From positions 23,109,817 to 23,173,816 of the forward strand of contig CM037879.1 in the NCBI GenBank assembly GCA_021292165.1: DNA of 64,000 nt, read 5' to 3'. Under the pieces are notes generated by a model, which saw only the letters and a list, made by a program, of their open reading frames with translations, was not told the DNA's origin and ran no database searches. The DNA is from Shinisaurus crocodilurus. Taxonomy: Eukaryota; Chordata; Lepidosauria; Squamata; Shinisauridae. Made by a program: the position numbers and the translations under genes. Positions 34,731 through 47,200 of this stretch are shown here, piece after piece. Numbering within the stretch: the first letter of the stretch is position 1; the number at the start of each line of letters is the position of its first letter.

Positions 34731-34953
34731 GGACTGAAGGGATGATCCATCTTTTAATTAAACCCCACACTTTATTCAACGATGATACTATAACTACACT
34801 TCCGGCTCCCAATTGAGCGGGCGGGGCAACCGGTGCAAAACAACAACCAAGAGATAAGGGGAAAAAATGGATAAAGCATCTCCCCATTCTGTTGCCCCGC
34901 ATATGGCGGTAGCCACATAGAAATCAGAAGTGAAAGCCATGCATAACGCTTAC

Positions 34954-35050
34954 CGTTTTTCCCGCTCCCCCGCCCCGTCCTTATCTCTATGGCAGATTCT
35001 TCTCCAAGGCACTTTTCGCCCTCAATAGACTGAAAGTCCTCCGTTGTCCT
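34954..35050 (-). other. Candidate first exon of a divergent gene
   Basis: On the - strand the GC-rich text 'gggagcgggaaaaacg' is followed at once by GTAAGC (34953-34948), a good splice donor, about 90 bp from the CCAAT-box cluster. In mammals ACOXL lies head to head with BUB1, so a bidirectional promoter would be expected here. I cannot recognise ACOXL coding sequence and see no partner exon on the - strand. The call rests only on the donor, the GC content and synteny. Confidence 0.3.
34958..34965 (+). promoter_or_regulatory. E2F-like site TTTCCCGC
   Basis: It is an exact match to the TTTSSCGC E2F consensus, about 250 bp upstream of the BUB1 start codon and next to the candidate divergent donor. 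Confidence 0.4.
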
Positions 35051-35058
35051 TCGTTCTG

Positions 35059-35089
35059 ATTGGCTCTTGTTCCGGTGACACTGGCCAAT
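35059..35089 (+). promoter_or_regulatory. Two CCAAT boxes (NF-Y sites)
   Basis: An inverted box ATTGG (35059-35063, context CTGATTGGCTC) and a direct box CCAAT (35085-35089, context GGCCAATCGG) lie 26 bp apart. NF-Y pairs upstream of a CHR are standard in G2/M promoters. Confidence 0.75.
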
Positions 35090-35120
35090 CGGAATGAGGC
35101 CAGGACGCCTGTGCGGCTGC

Positions 35121-35135
35121 GCGGGGCCATTTGAA
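35121..35135 (+). promoter_or_regulatory. CDE-CHR tandem of the BUB1 promoter
   Basis: GCGGG (35121-35125) is separated by exactly four bases from TTTGAA (35130-35135). The CDE-4nt-CHR arrangement is bound by DREAM and B-MYB/FOXM1-MuvB complexes. These repress genes in G0/G1 and activate them in G2/M. It is 70-85 bp upstream of the start codon, where a core promoter element is expected. Confidence 0.8.
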
Positions 35136-35204
35136 TTTCCCCCTGTGCTCCAGCCGGTTATGGTGGACGCGGCCGGTTCGGGAGCGCCTATCGCGGAGGC
35201 CGCC

Positions 35205-35227
35205 ATGGACCTCTCCGCGCGCGCACA
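35205..35227 (+). CDS. BUB1: BUB1 exon 1 (coding part)
   Basis: It encodes MDLSARA plus two bases of Q8. The start lies in a perfect Kozak context, GCCGCCATGG. The donor is GTGAGT. The human protein also begins MD and has Q before the first exon-2 residue, which supports this start. An in-frame ATG 45 bases upstream (35160, context GTTATGG) would add 15 residues if transcription starts upstream of it. I prefer 35205. Confidence 0.88.
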
Positions 35228-38200
35228 GTGAGTTCACTGCAAGCGGAGACGGTTGCGTCTTCCGCGGATTTAGGGCTGGACCGATCTCTTCAAGCGGGAA
35301 GATCCTAGGCGTGCAAGCCAGCCCAGAAGCTGTTTCTTACCTCTTGTTCTAGAAACCTAAGTGGATGCGGGAGGACGGGTTATGGTGGTGGAGGAAACGA
35401 CTGTTCTCTGCACATGCTCAGAGTCCATGTCTGTGACAACTGCTCTCTGCGCACGCACAGAAGTGCGGTCCTTGCCTGCCAGTATGAAAATAGAACAGAG
35501 CGGGGGGGGGGGAGCCCAAATTAGTCCCAGCTGAGGCATGTATTATTTGCAACTATTTTTATAGGATATATTATGCGCAGTCTGTATAATACTAATATAT
35601 TAACTTCTTTTAAAAATCAAAAATTGCATTTTACTTTTCTTCCACTAGGGGAGCTTAACACTCAATAGCTGCCATCCTAAACACAGGTACTAGTAGGAAG
35701 TGAGCCCAATTGAAGATGGTGGGACAAGCATAGGATTGTGCTGCAAGACAAGACTAATTAGCACGATCAGATCTTATAACGGAATCGCCAAATAGAACAT
35801 GTTATTGATTCAGCTTCCCTGAAGGCCTCCCTTATGAGCCAGGTTCTTCACTACACACCAGAAACCATATACAGTATGGAGGGCATTCCAGAGCACTGAT
35901 GCCACAACTGGAAAGACCCTGTTCCATCTGCTCACTTGCTGAATTTCAGTTGATGTTGCTGATCTTATTCTTGCTTGCATTCAAGGTTTTAGGGGGTCCT
36001 GGGCAAAGTGCCTTCTGGTTGGTCCCCTCTCCGTTGGTATGATCTTGTAGGCTTACCTGCAGCCAGAATCTAGATTTCTTCATGCAGGAATGGTTGAACT
36101 GTCTGATGCTGGAAATAGGGGAAACCAAAGGAGATGAGGATTTTGTGGGGTTTGCAAACTGAATCCTGCTATGGGTTTTGGCTAGAGAAGATTAGGGAAA
36201 CACCTGGCCCACATGCTAGAGTGCCCCCTCCCCTTTTGGGGATAGTAGTTTCAACAATTCTGACATGTATTCGTTTAGCTATTTATGACTGGGTCTACAA
36301 TTGCTATTTTTCTTTTTTTGCTGGCTCTGCTCTCATGCATTTAAAGAGCAGCCTGCTGTTTATGCATGGGTTCCAACTCTGGTTTGTCTGTTCCCCCACA
36401 ACCCAGAGTTCCAGGTTTGGATGTCCTGACAGACAAACCAGAGACGGAGCATCCCTAGGTTGTTTATCTCAGCAGGAGTGGGCTGGTGGGAACCAGCATG
36501 CACACTTGCTCACTCCCGCTCATCTTTTCAACAACCTACAGTTCATTAACCAAGGGTTGTTACAGTGTGCAAACTGAGCCATAGGGCCGGTTCATACGAC
36601 TGAGGCGGCGAGCGGGGGAGGCACCACGGGGCCGTCCGCAGGGTCTGGCGGGGCGCTGCAGATGACCTGCGCCCCGCATGTGTGGGCAGACCACGGTGGA
36701 GCCAGAAGTCCCTGCACCACAGCGCTGGCCTCCCGACGCTAGGGGGCGGCAGCTCGGGATGCCCAGTGGGGCTGTTTGCCCCTACAGGCTGGAGCAGCTG
36801 CAGCTCCGGCCACTCTGGGCTGCCGCCTCTGTGTGGCCACGGGAGGCCCTCGCAAGACGGCCACCCACTGTTCGCACGGCAGGGTGGCCACACGCGGTAG
36901 GAGCTTACCCCTCTGCCGCCCATGGTGACTTTCCATGCTTCCCATCTGCTGCCGTCCCGCGGGGGTGCCCCCGGCCAGCGTTCGCACGACACAGAAACCG
37001 CGGGGGGCTTCTGCTCCCCCGTGGTTCCCGTGTCGTGTGAACCGGCCCATAGTGTATTCCTCCTCCTGGCTGCATGGGAGGAGGAGAAGGGAGCACATGA
37101 GTCCAAAGCTTCACTTGAGCTTGCAGATGGTTGTAGATGTACCGTAACACTAATCCTGGCTTAGCGTTACATGCTAATGTGGCCACTTTTACATCATCAT
37201 CCATTCAGGGAAAGGATTTCCCATGAGGATGAATCTGAGAGCCAAGACAGATGAATGTGGGAGCCCAAATTGAATTGGGGCTGCAGTGCTGAGAGGATTT
37301 TAAAAATCTCCTCCCATGCTCTTTCCCCAGTCTAAATCCCCCCGCCCCCATATCCACTAGTAACCCCAAAAGGGAAAAAAATACAGATATCTATCTTTGG
37401 AAGGCTGTATGAAGTCACTGTGGTCTGGCCCTATCCTAATATTACTAAACTCCTGTTTTGTTCTCAGTGCAAATGCTGATATGATATTATCTGGTTTGCT
37501 TCATAGAATGTTTGAAGCTCACATACAGAACTACAGCGGCGCTGACCCACTTGATCCTTGGTATAGGTTGGTCTTTTCTTTGACTCTGCTGTTTAGTTCC
37601 AATTCTAAATTTACTGTAAGACACTCAACTGACAAACTTATCTTGTATTTAGGTACTTTCAGTGGGTGGAACAGATGTCTGAAGTAGAGGGAAGGAAAAA
37701 CTACCTCTTGCAATTGCTGGAGCGGCTTGTGAAAACTTTTTTAAATGACAAGAGGTACCAGCACGACACAAGATTCATCAACTGCTGCGTGAAATTTGTA
37801 CGTACGCAGGGTAGAGGCAAAATTTACAAAACTTTAGCAAATTCTAAAGAGTAAATTAGTACATTGCTTTATGTTGTTTTATGTATGTATGCTTTTAATA
37901 AGGGGCTAGAAATCTGTTGCATTGAAAAGAAACATGTTGAGTTTTCCTTTCGAAGATGTAAAATTTTGATCTCGTAAGATTGTTTGTTCATGTTTAATGG
38001 GAATCCAGTTCATCCGGTTAGCCATTAGCTGTTTTGTATTTAAGCTGAATGCAAATTGAATTTTAGGGTGTGAAGGGAGCATGTGGTACTGGTGACCTGG
38101 AGACTTTATCAGACCCTGCAGACTTCCCATCCCTATCCTCTCAATGCTGCCCATCTCATCTCCCTTATGTTTTTTTTAAATAAATTTTATTTAGTTGTTA

Positions 38201-41200
38201 TAAACTACATACAAAACTATAAAACACAAACATACAACTAAAATAAATCATAAGGTGCACCCCCCACCCGCCTAGGGACCAACTAATATACATTAATCCC
38301 CTTAATCAATTAAATTCCTCATTCCAAAAATATATCCTGACAAGGCACACTCCCCTTCCCCTTTATTAATACATAGTCTAATAATTGATTCCATATATCC
38401 ATAAAATTATTCTTCTATAACTGTCCCTTTTTGCATTTGATACTACAAGTTAGTTTATCATTTAGGGCTATATCCCAAACTTCCTTATACCAGTCAGCTA
38501 TTAAAAAACATGTTGTACTTTCCATTTCCTCGCTATCATTAACCTAGCCGCAGTTAACAAGTTTACAATTAGTTCCTTCATATTTTGGGCACAAGTGACT
38601 TTATTGGTTATTGATAACAAAGCAATTTTAGGACAGACCTCTAGATTAATACCAATAATTTCCGATATTTCTGTAAAAACCTCTCGCCAAAATTCCAAAC
38701 TCATCTCCTTATGTATCTCTGCTGCTTTCTCCTGTGTGAATCAAGACACAGTCCTGGTGTCAACCGTAAGAGAGACTCTGTCATCAAGCACAAGGAGACA
38801 GCTTAGATTTCATAGATCATAGAGTTGGAAGGAGCCTACAAGGCTATCGAGTCCAACCCCCTGCTCAATGCAGGAAACTAGAGGAGGGCTCGCCCATCCA
38901 AGTAATAACCAGGCCTGACCCTGCTTAGCTTTCCACGCTCAGACAAGCTGAGCCAGCCTACTGCACATCTGCATGACTTGTGTGGTCAAATTCTTCTTGC
39001 CATAGGAAGCTGCCTGCTATTAAATCAGACCATTGGTCCCTCTGGCTCAGTATCATCTACTTGGGTTTTTAAAAAATTGCTTTTCAGCAGTACCGGTTGT
39101 TCAGAGTGGCAGTGGCTGTCCAGGGTCTTGGGCTGCGGTCTTCTTCTACATCGGGTGATAGAGATCCTGTTAACCGGAGATATTAGGGGCTGAACCTGGG
39201 ACCTTCTGCATACAAAATGTGTGTTCTACCAGTCAATTGTACCCTCTATCCTCATGTAGGATGGTACAGACAGACGACCTTGTCTGTGTGTGCTTGGAGT
39301 TCTCCCCATATATGCCACCGCTGTTCATGCCCGGTTGCCTATTTCTGGGTTGCACGGGGGAATGAGTGGCTGAGATGGAGGAAGGGATTAAAGAGCCCGT
39401 TGCCTGCCTTTTGGCTCATGTGGGCATGAGTCAGTGGGCGGAACAACACTACTGGCCGTTCAGCCCTCACTCAATTCAAAATTTGCTCTCTGTTAAATAA
39501 ATACATGAAGTTGCTGTCCGGGGTAATCCTGAAGGATCTCTTCCTGACATTCACGGAAGGGTATTTTGCAAACATGGAAAGAGTCCTGCTGGATCAGACC
39601 AAGGACATATCTAGTCCAGCATGAACAGCACCCTCCCGCCCATGTTCCCCAGCAGCCGCTGTTGAGAAGTATATTGCCTCTGATACTTTAGATAATATAC
39701 AGTCGTCATGACTAGTAGCCGTTCATGGCCTTAGCCTCCATGAATTTGTCTTATGTATTTATTTAAAATATTTATATACTGCCCTTTATCAACAAATTTC
39801 AGGGCGGTGTACAAAATACATTAAAACCACAATTGAAATTGAAATTAAAATCTACAATAAAACAGAAAGTCTTAAGCTAGGCATTAAAATCAGCAGATGC
39901 TTGGTTAAATAAATAGGATTTTAACCAGCGTCAAAACACCATCAACATTGGCACCTGTCATACTGTAGTGGAGAGAGAATTCCAAAGATCGGATGCTAGC
40001 ATTGAAAAGCCCCCCCTCCCCCGTTGCCATCAGATGTACATGTGCAGGCAACAGAACAACCAGGAACCCTGATCTGTAGAATTCAATGAAAGGCCAGGTT
40101 GATAAGAACATAAGAAGAGCCCTGCTGGGCTTCCGGTGAAGGAATGGCTGCGGGCTGATTCTCTGTCTTGGAATTTTGGCTATTTATAGCTAGTAATCGC
40201 CCCTAATAATTTAGGGTTGATCGTGAGATCTCTCCACAAGTTCCTTTACAGAGTGCTTTGTCGGGAGTCTAGCTGTGGCTTTTTCAGTTGATTCCTGTTT
40301 GCTCTGAAGGCACGGAGTAAACCTATCTCCCAGGCGTGTGTGCAGTTCGGTTAGAACATTAAGCCTGTCCTCCTCCATTCCTCTATTGATGGATTACAAC
40401 TGATTTGGATAAAGAGGGGTTTCTTATACGGCAAATTAAAAAAAAAAAAAAAAAAAGACCAATACGGTAAGAAATACTTTTGCTTGGAAATATAAAGGTT
40501 AAAAACTGGACTTGAAGAAATTTGGACTCACAAGTAAAGATTAATGAAAAAATTTGAAATGGGCTAGTAAGAAGTTTCTGGATCTGTTTGTTTTAACAAG
40601 GAAGTCGTCCTTCCTAAAGTGGGTTTTGTTTTGACTTGACTGTCGGAAAAGAATGCTGAAGATAACGAATGATATACAGCGGGTCTGACATTAAAAGAGA
40701 CAGAAATGAACACAATTAAGATCTACAATGCATTGATGCGGTTCGCTAAAAAAATAGAAGATAAACTTGATGTTTTGGGGGAAAAATGGGATCAGAATTT
40801 TGCAGAGGTAACGATTCGGGAACCTAAATGGGAAGTGCTGATAAGGGAGAACTCTGCAAACAACGTGGACGGCACACAGGATTTAAATATATCGACTGGC
40901 TCTATGCCTCAGGATGAGACGGTTACTTTAAAATTTATGACTGAGGAAGAGGAAACTATCCTGAGTTATGAGCCTGGATCTGTCTTGTTTGTTTGGAGAA
41001 ATTACATGGGATTTATCTCACCAGCTTCTTTCCAGTGCCGAAGGTGCAGAGGTTTCCACAGCCATATTCTGCTTGTGACACAGTAGAAAAGAACGTGATG
41101 AAGGTGTTTGCTGCCTTGACCAGCAGGTGGAGTTGTCCTCCCTTTGGTGTATTAATGTTGCAAAAACAATGGATGATTTTTGATCGGGGCCGGGAAAGGA

Positions 41201-44200
41201 AAAGCATTGGATGAATATTGAATCTGGCAGAAATGACTATGTTTATTGGATACTGTACTAATTATGTTTATTGCTGATCTGAAGAAACTTTGAGAAACTG
41301 TGCCAAAAAGGGTTAATTTAGAGGGAAAGATATAATAAATGTATGAATATTGCATTGCATCAGATGGGATTTCTGTTTGAATAGAGGAGAAAATGGAGAT
41401 TCATCTTTTAATGATAAGGGTTGTTGAATTATTGAAATAGATAGGTCTTTATTATGAGCTAGAAAAGCAGATATCCTAATGACATGATTTGCTTACTGTA
41501 ATGTAATTGAAACTATTCTATGAGAGCCGATAAATATAATGATGACTGGGATTAAGGTGTTTTTTGAATTTGGAAGGGGTCTCTGCAAGAGAGACCTTAA
41601 TAGAATAATAGAAAAAGATTTGTGAGAGAAATCTTGAAGGATACCGGAAAGACTTGTGAGAGAGGTCTATAAATAGAAGACCTCTATTTTGAACATGGAA
41701 GGGATTGGTGAGAGGGATCCCAATAGTTGAAGAGGTTGGAATTGGTAGAACAAAACTAAGAAATATATTTCAATATTAAGTTAGAAATGGAAATTGTTGT
41801 TATTGTTAAAATATATAGATATCTGTGAAAATTGGTGATTGAGCAAAAGGTGGAAGGTTATAGTATGTTAAGTTTTATAGAACTGTTTAGTAATGTTTAG
41901 TAAGAATTTTGATACTTTTAGAGAATAATTAACATTAAGGGTCAAATGGAAATCTTTAATATTTTTTGTAGAAATTAAAAATGATATTTTTGTGGGTTTG
42001 TTGAAATAGAAGAAATTTTGGAATATGGGCAAAAAGTGAAATTTCTTAGTAATTATAGAGTATGAGAAATTATTGTTACTTATATTTGCTGTAGAGAAAA
42101 TCGGGAGTCCATTTTAGTTAAGTGTTGTTGTATGTTGTGTTTGTGTGAGTATCCCCCCCCCCCACTTCTTTCTGTTTTTTTTAATGTTTTAATAAACTTT
42201 AAAAATCTCTTGCAAAAAAAAAGAAAGAAGAAGAGCCCTGCTGGATCAGACCAAGGGTACATCTAGTCCAGCATTCTGTTGGCCAGCCAGCTGCCCGTGG
42301 GAAACCCACAAGCAGGACATGAGTGCAACAGTACCCTCCTGGCCATGTTCCCTAGCCACTGGTGTACATAGACATACTGCCTCTGATACTGCAGGTAGCA
42401 TATATGGGGATGGTGCTCCCTTTAATCTTCTTTTAAGGCCATCCCATTTGGTGACCATCACCACATCTTGTGGTAACAAATCCCATAGTTTAAGTGTGCA
42501 CTCTGTGAAGAAGTACTTCCTTTTATCTGTCCAGAATATCTCGCCAATCATCTTCATGGGATGACCCTGGGTTCTAGTATTACGGGAAAGGGAGAAAACC
42601 ATGCATAATTTGATATATCTCTATCATGTCCCCACTTTGCACTTTTTTCTAAGCTAACCCCCCCCCCCCCCCAATGTTGTAACCTTTCCTCATAAGGGAG
42701 TTGTTCCAGCCCTTTGATCATTCTGGTTGTCCTTTTCTTCACCTTTTCCAACTCAATAATGTCCTTTTTGATTGTGTTGCTGACTGCGTTCTTCTCCCTG
42801 TTTTATAACGGAGCATTATCACTGTTGACCTGACTTTCCTTTTTTTTAAACTAGTGTGTTAATGTGGTTATGCCTGTGTCCTCCCTAGGCCACCTTCATT
42901 GATAACCCGAGTCAGTTTTTTGACTATTTGTACAGCCAAGGAATTGGTAACAATTCATCCATTCTGTATGTTGCTTGGGCTCAGCAACTTGGCATGCAAG
43001 GAAATGTGTCTGATGCCACCGCTGTTATTCAGAAGGGTATTCGCAACGGAGCACAGCCTGTTGAAAACCTACAGCAGCAAAACAGGTATGTCTGTGTGTG
43101 GCCTGTGATAGACGGCTCATCTTGTAGTAGAGTATAACCAACATTTTACGTACAGGAGCCGAATAAAAAGATACCAGTACTGCCCAGGAAAAGAATATTT
43201 CTGGGAGCCTTTATGTGATTTGGCCTCATCCCAAGGAATTGATTTCCTCCCCGCTGAAATTGTATACAAAATACAGGTGGTCCAGTAAAGATATGCAGGT
43301 GTATCTAGCCGACTAGCTGATCTTTAAATGGTGCAAACCTGTACACATTTATTCAGAAGTAAGTCCCAGTGAGTTCAATGGGGCTTACTCTAATGTAAGT
43401 GGATTTATTTATTTGTAATACTTATATACCGCTTGATATCATAAAGAAGTATTTTTATACCGCTCCTCAGCCAAAAAGGCTCCCAGAATGGGGCTTACCG
43501 GTACATATAATTAATTAAACAAGATAGTCCCTGTCCTCACTCTTACAATCTAAAAAGACATGGCACACAAGGAAAAAGGAATGGGGAGGGGGGGCAAATG
43601 AAGTCTTTCAGCAGAGCTGGTGGAATGGCCCTTGTGACGATAACATGGCTGGTTATTTACGTTTATTTCTCTCACTACCACCTGGCTGTAGTATTTCCTA
43701 CTACCGTGGCTGAGTTGGTAGCTCACTATTCTCACTAAAGAGGCTCAAGATATGAGTAGCTCCAGGAATGAGTCCGCCCATTTAAAACTACCCTGCTTGT
43801 TCCGCTCCAACTCAGTCACACCTGTTTCACCTGTCATCTCCCTTCAGCTCCAACCCCGAGCAGCAATCTGTTGTGGAGATAAACTCTGTTAAAATACCAT
43901 TGCTGGTTATCGTGGTGTTTACACTGGGTAGATATCTTTCTCTTAGCAGCTATACCAAGTGATTAGGTGTGTGAGCTTCAGGGTGGAAACAGTTACCAAT
44001 CAGTCTCTTCAGTAACCTAACAAATAGTTCTTTATTTTCTTAGGTAAAACATTTCTTTAAACAGGAACAACCTCTTTTCCATAAAGGCAATACAGTCATG
44101 CCTTGGATTGAGAGCATAATTCGTTCCGGAAATGTGCTTGTAATCCAAAACACTAATAAAAAAACGAAATCCCCCCCAAAAAATTTGTACAGAGATTTTT

Positions 44201-47200
44201 AATGTAAGCCGTACTACAGTACTTGTATTGCAAGACGTTGCTTGTATATCAAGTAATAAATAAATAAATAAATATTTTAAAATTTGCTTGTCTTGCAAAA
44301 CGCTCTCAAACCAAGTTACTTGCAATCCAAGGTATTACTGTAGTTTATGCTGAATTAACTTTATGTCTCTTATCTGACTGACTGACTAGAATCCCCCAAC
44401 TCACTTCTCTCTAACTCACTTCTCTCTCCTCTCATCTCACATCTCTAAGTCTCTAACACCCTAACTCAGTGTTCTCCAACCTTGGGTCCCCAGATGTTTT
44501 TGGCCTACAACTCCCAGCATGCCCCAGCCATGGCTGGGGCATGCTGGGAGTTGTAGGCCAAAAACATCTGGGGACCCAAGGTTGGAGAACACTGCCCTAA
44601 CTAGCTCCTCTCATCTTACATGCACATATATACAGCGCTCCCCCTCCCATCGGAACTTTCTACAGGCGAGCCCCTACAGGTTGCCGGGCACGGCCACTCT
44701 GCCTGGCAACGCTAGATGTTAACCCGTTCATCACAGCCCTGCTTCCCCCTCGCATCTCCTTCAACTCAGCCTGCTGGAAGGGCTGCTGCTGGTGGCAGTT
44801 GAGGGAGGGAGGAGCCTTTGTGGATTGTGGTTTTCCCGTCTCCCCAGCAACTGAGCAGTACCCCTCAAGAGATTTAATTTGGCTGGGGCCCACCAGTTGT
44901 GACGCCTGCTTTGTATCCTCAAATTGGAAATGGCTTTTGTGATGCCCTCTGCTGAAACGAAGCAGGAACTAAGTATCTTGACTCCATAGGCCTTCCCTCC
45001 ATTGGGTGCCTCGGGGCCTTTTTGTTGTGACTCTGGCCTGGTTCAGGCATAATAACAAACCATGTTTTGTTATGAGCACAACTCAGCTGCTTCCCCACTC
45101 TTTCTCTTTTGCATGTGAGAGGAGGAGACTGAAAGAGTTTGGCTTTGGATACGCTACTGTTTCCTGCTCCATCCAAACTGGGGAAACGGTGGTTTATTCT
45201 AACGGTGGCTGGTTAAAATCCACCAAGATGGATGTATGAATGGATGGATGAATGAATGAATGTAATGGGGATAGGGTTAGATGAATCAGCCTGTTTCCTG
45301 TCCAGTCCATGTTGCTTTTGCATGTGTTCAGCTATAAGTCTATTCCGTGATGTTTCCACATTTATCTGCAATTTTTTTTTTTTAGTGCGCCAATTCACAT
45401 GTAAATATATACGGTATGCCGAAAATACACATTTTAAAATGTAATTAGATATGTCCTTTGAGGCGAGAACTGCATGGGACTATTCAGGTAGTGCAAAAGC
45501 TTGTGGATTACTCAGTTCCAATCCACACTTTAGTCCAGAAGGTGCGGATCTGGTTAGTTCATGTTGGATTTCTCAAAGAATGAATTCCTTCAGCTTCCTT
45601 AAATGGGGAACTGCACTTTATTTGAAAATCTCCTGCTCTTGTGTGTTGAGGAAAGGGGAGAGAGGAGTGTGTAAGTCTGAATCTCGTGCTCATAACAACA
45701 AACTGTGGTTTGTTATGTCTGAACTAGGCCTCTGTAAAGGGCTGTGCACATTTGATGTTCTTATTTAATTACCGTAGATATGATTGCAAGTAGGTAGTGA
45801 AGGTGGTAAGTGAAAATAGATTAGATGTATAATGGTTATAAATATTATAATTATTTGAAAGAACTAGATGTACAACAGAGGAACGGTCCTGTCTAGAGAT
45901 GTACAATCATAAGGGAGGATTCCAGTGTCCATGAGCATACTTCTACTAGCATGATGGGACTTTCTCCTCCACCCCTGCAGTCCCCTGCTCCCAAAAAACT
46001 GCTCTGGAGGGTCCTCAAGTCATCTACTGTGGGTTTGGTGGGGCGGGGGATGTTGGAATAGCAATGGCAGTGGATCATTCCCCGCCCCCCCAAAGGTGCA
46101 AGCTAAGGGTTAATGTGTCCTTAGAGTTCTAAAGCACTTAGTAGGCACAATAATAAGGGTCACTCAGGGTGCAGAGCTAATTAATAGCTCTGCATGCATT
46201 ACATCAGTGTTCTCCAACCTTGGGTCCCCAGATGTTTTTGGCCTACAACTCCCAGCATGGGAGTTGTAGGCCAAAAACATCTGGGGACCCAAGGTTGGAG
46301 AACCCTGCATTAGATAGAGGCTAAAAAGTATGGCAGGGGGGTTGCCAAGCAATCAACTTGGCACCAAATAAATTCCATTTTTAGCCTTGGTTGCTTGTGT
46401 ATAAAAAGACAAGCATGTTCAGTATGTTCTGTAGTACTAGTGGTTTCATTATGTTAGAAGCCTGGCATGATATGCTCTGCTGTCTTAAACCTCTAGCTAG
46501 TAAATCATAACTGTCTGTTTATGATTTAGTAAAGTTTGCCAAGTCCTTCACCTTCTGGATTCAGTCTCCTAATTTAGTTAGCTACTTCTGCTAATGGGGG
46601 AATTACGCCCCCCCCCCAGCTCCATTGAGAGAAGTAGTTCTAGCAAGGAAGGCATCTATGGGTTATGGACCCCCCATCGTCCAGGACAAGGCCGGGATCA
46701 TGTGACCAGGCTTTTGACCTAGTCCCGTTGATTCCTCCTCTCCAGTTCATTCTCTGCCTTCGCCCAGGACAGAGCTTGGCTCCTTCTCTCTCTCTCTCTC
46801 TTTCCTGCTCCTGCAACTGCAACTTTTTTCCTATTCTCTTTCTTCTATATTCTGTCAGTAGAACATCTTCATGGGATTTTTCTCTTAACCGTGTAGTTCT
46901 CTCCATGCCGGCTTGGAAGTAAGTCCCACTGTATTAAATGGGGCTGACTCCTAGATAAGTGTACATGGGATTGCAGCCTCAGATAGACAATATTTAAAAA
47001 CAGGGAGAAATGAATACAAATAAATTGGAAGGGTTAAAAAGGAATTAAGGGTGAAATCCTATGCATGTTTAGACAGAAAAAAGTCCTACAATTTCCAGCA
47101 TGCTGGCTGGGGAATGCAGGCAATTGTAGGACTCCCCCCCCCCCCCCCCCCCGTCTAAACATGCATAGGATTGTGCCCTGGCTGAAACAGAAAAAAATAG

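Larger units (their letters stand above)
40100..42780 (-). mobile_element. CR1-like LINE split by a LINE insertion (intron 3)
   Basis: The CR1 begins 'gataagaacataag' at about 40101, is cut at 40128 and resumes at 42228. It continues with 'atcagaccaagggtacatc', 'tgaagaagtacttccttt', 'gggttctagtattacggg', 'taacctttcctcataaggg' and 'ttctggttgtccttttctt' to about 42780. It is interrupted by the 40129-42227 element. Confidence 0.8.

Noticed and set aside
35131..35352. 73-codon frame across the BUB1 promoter and exon 1
   Set aside because: It is in a different frame from the BUB1 start and reads through the exon 1 donor; no similarity to known proteins.
36546..37204. Cluster of long overlapping open frames (up to 186 codons) on both strands
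   Set aside because: They coincide with the GC-rich MITE 36584-37048, where stop codons are rare, show no domains, and overlap each other in several frames.
46640..46922. Arg/Glu-rich frame on - strand and Ser/Leu-rich frame on +
   Set aside because: It is built around a CT microsatellite (46783-46803) with no conserved motif.
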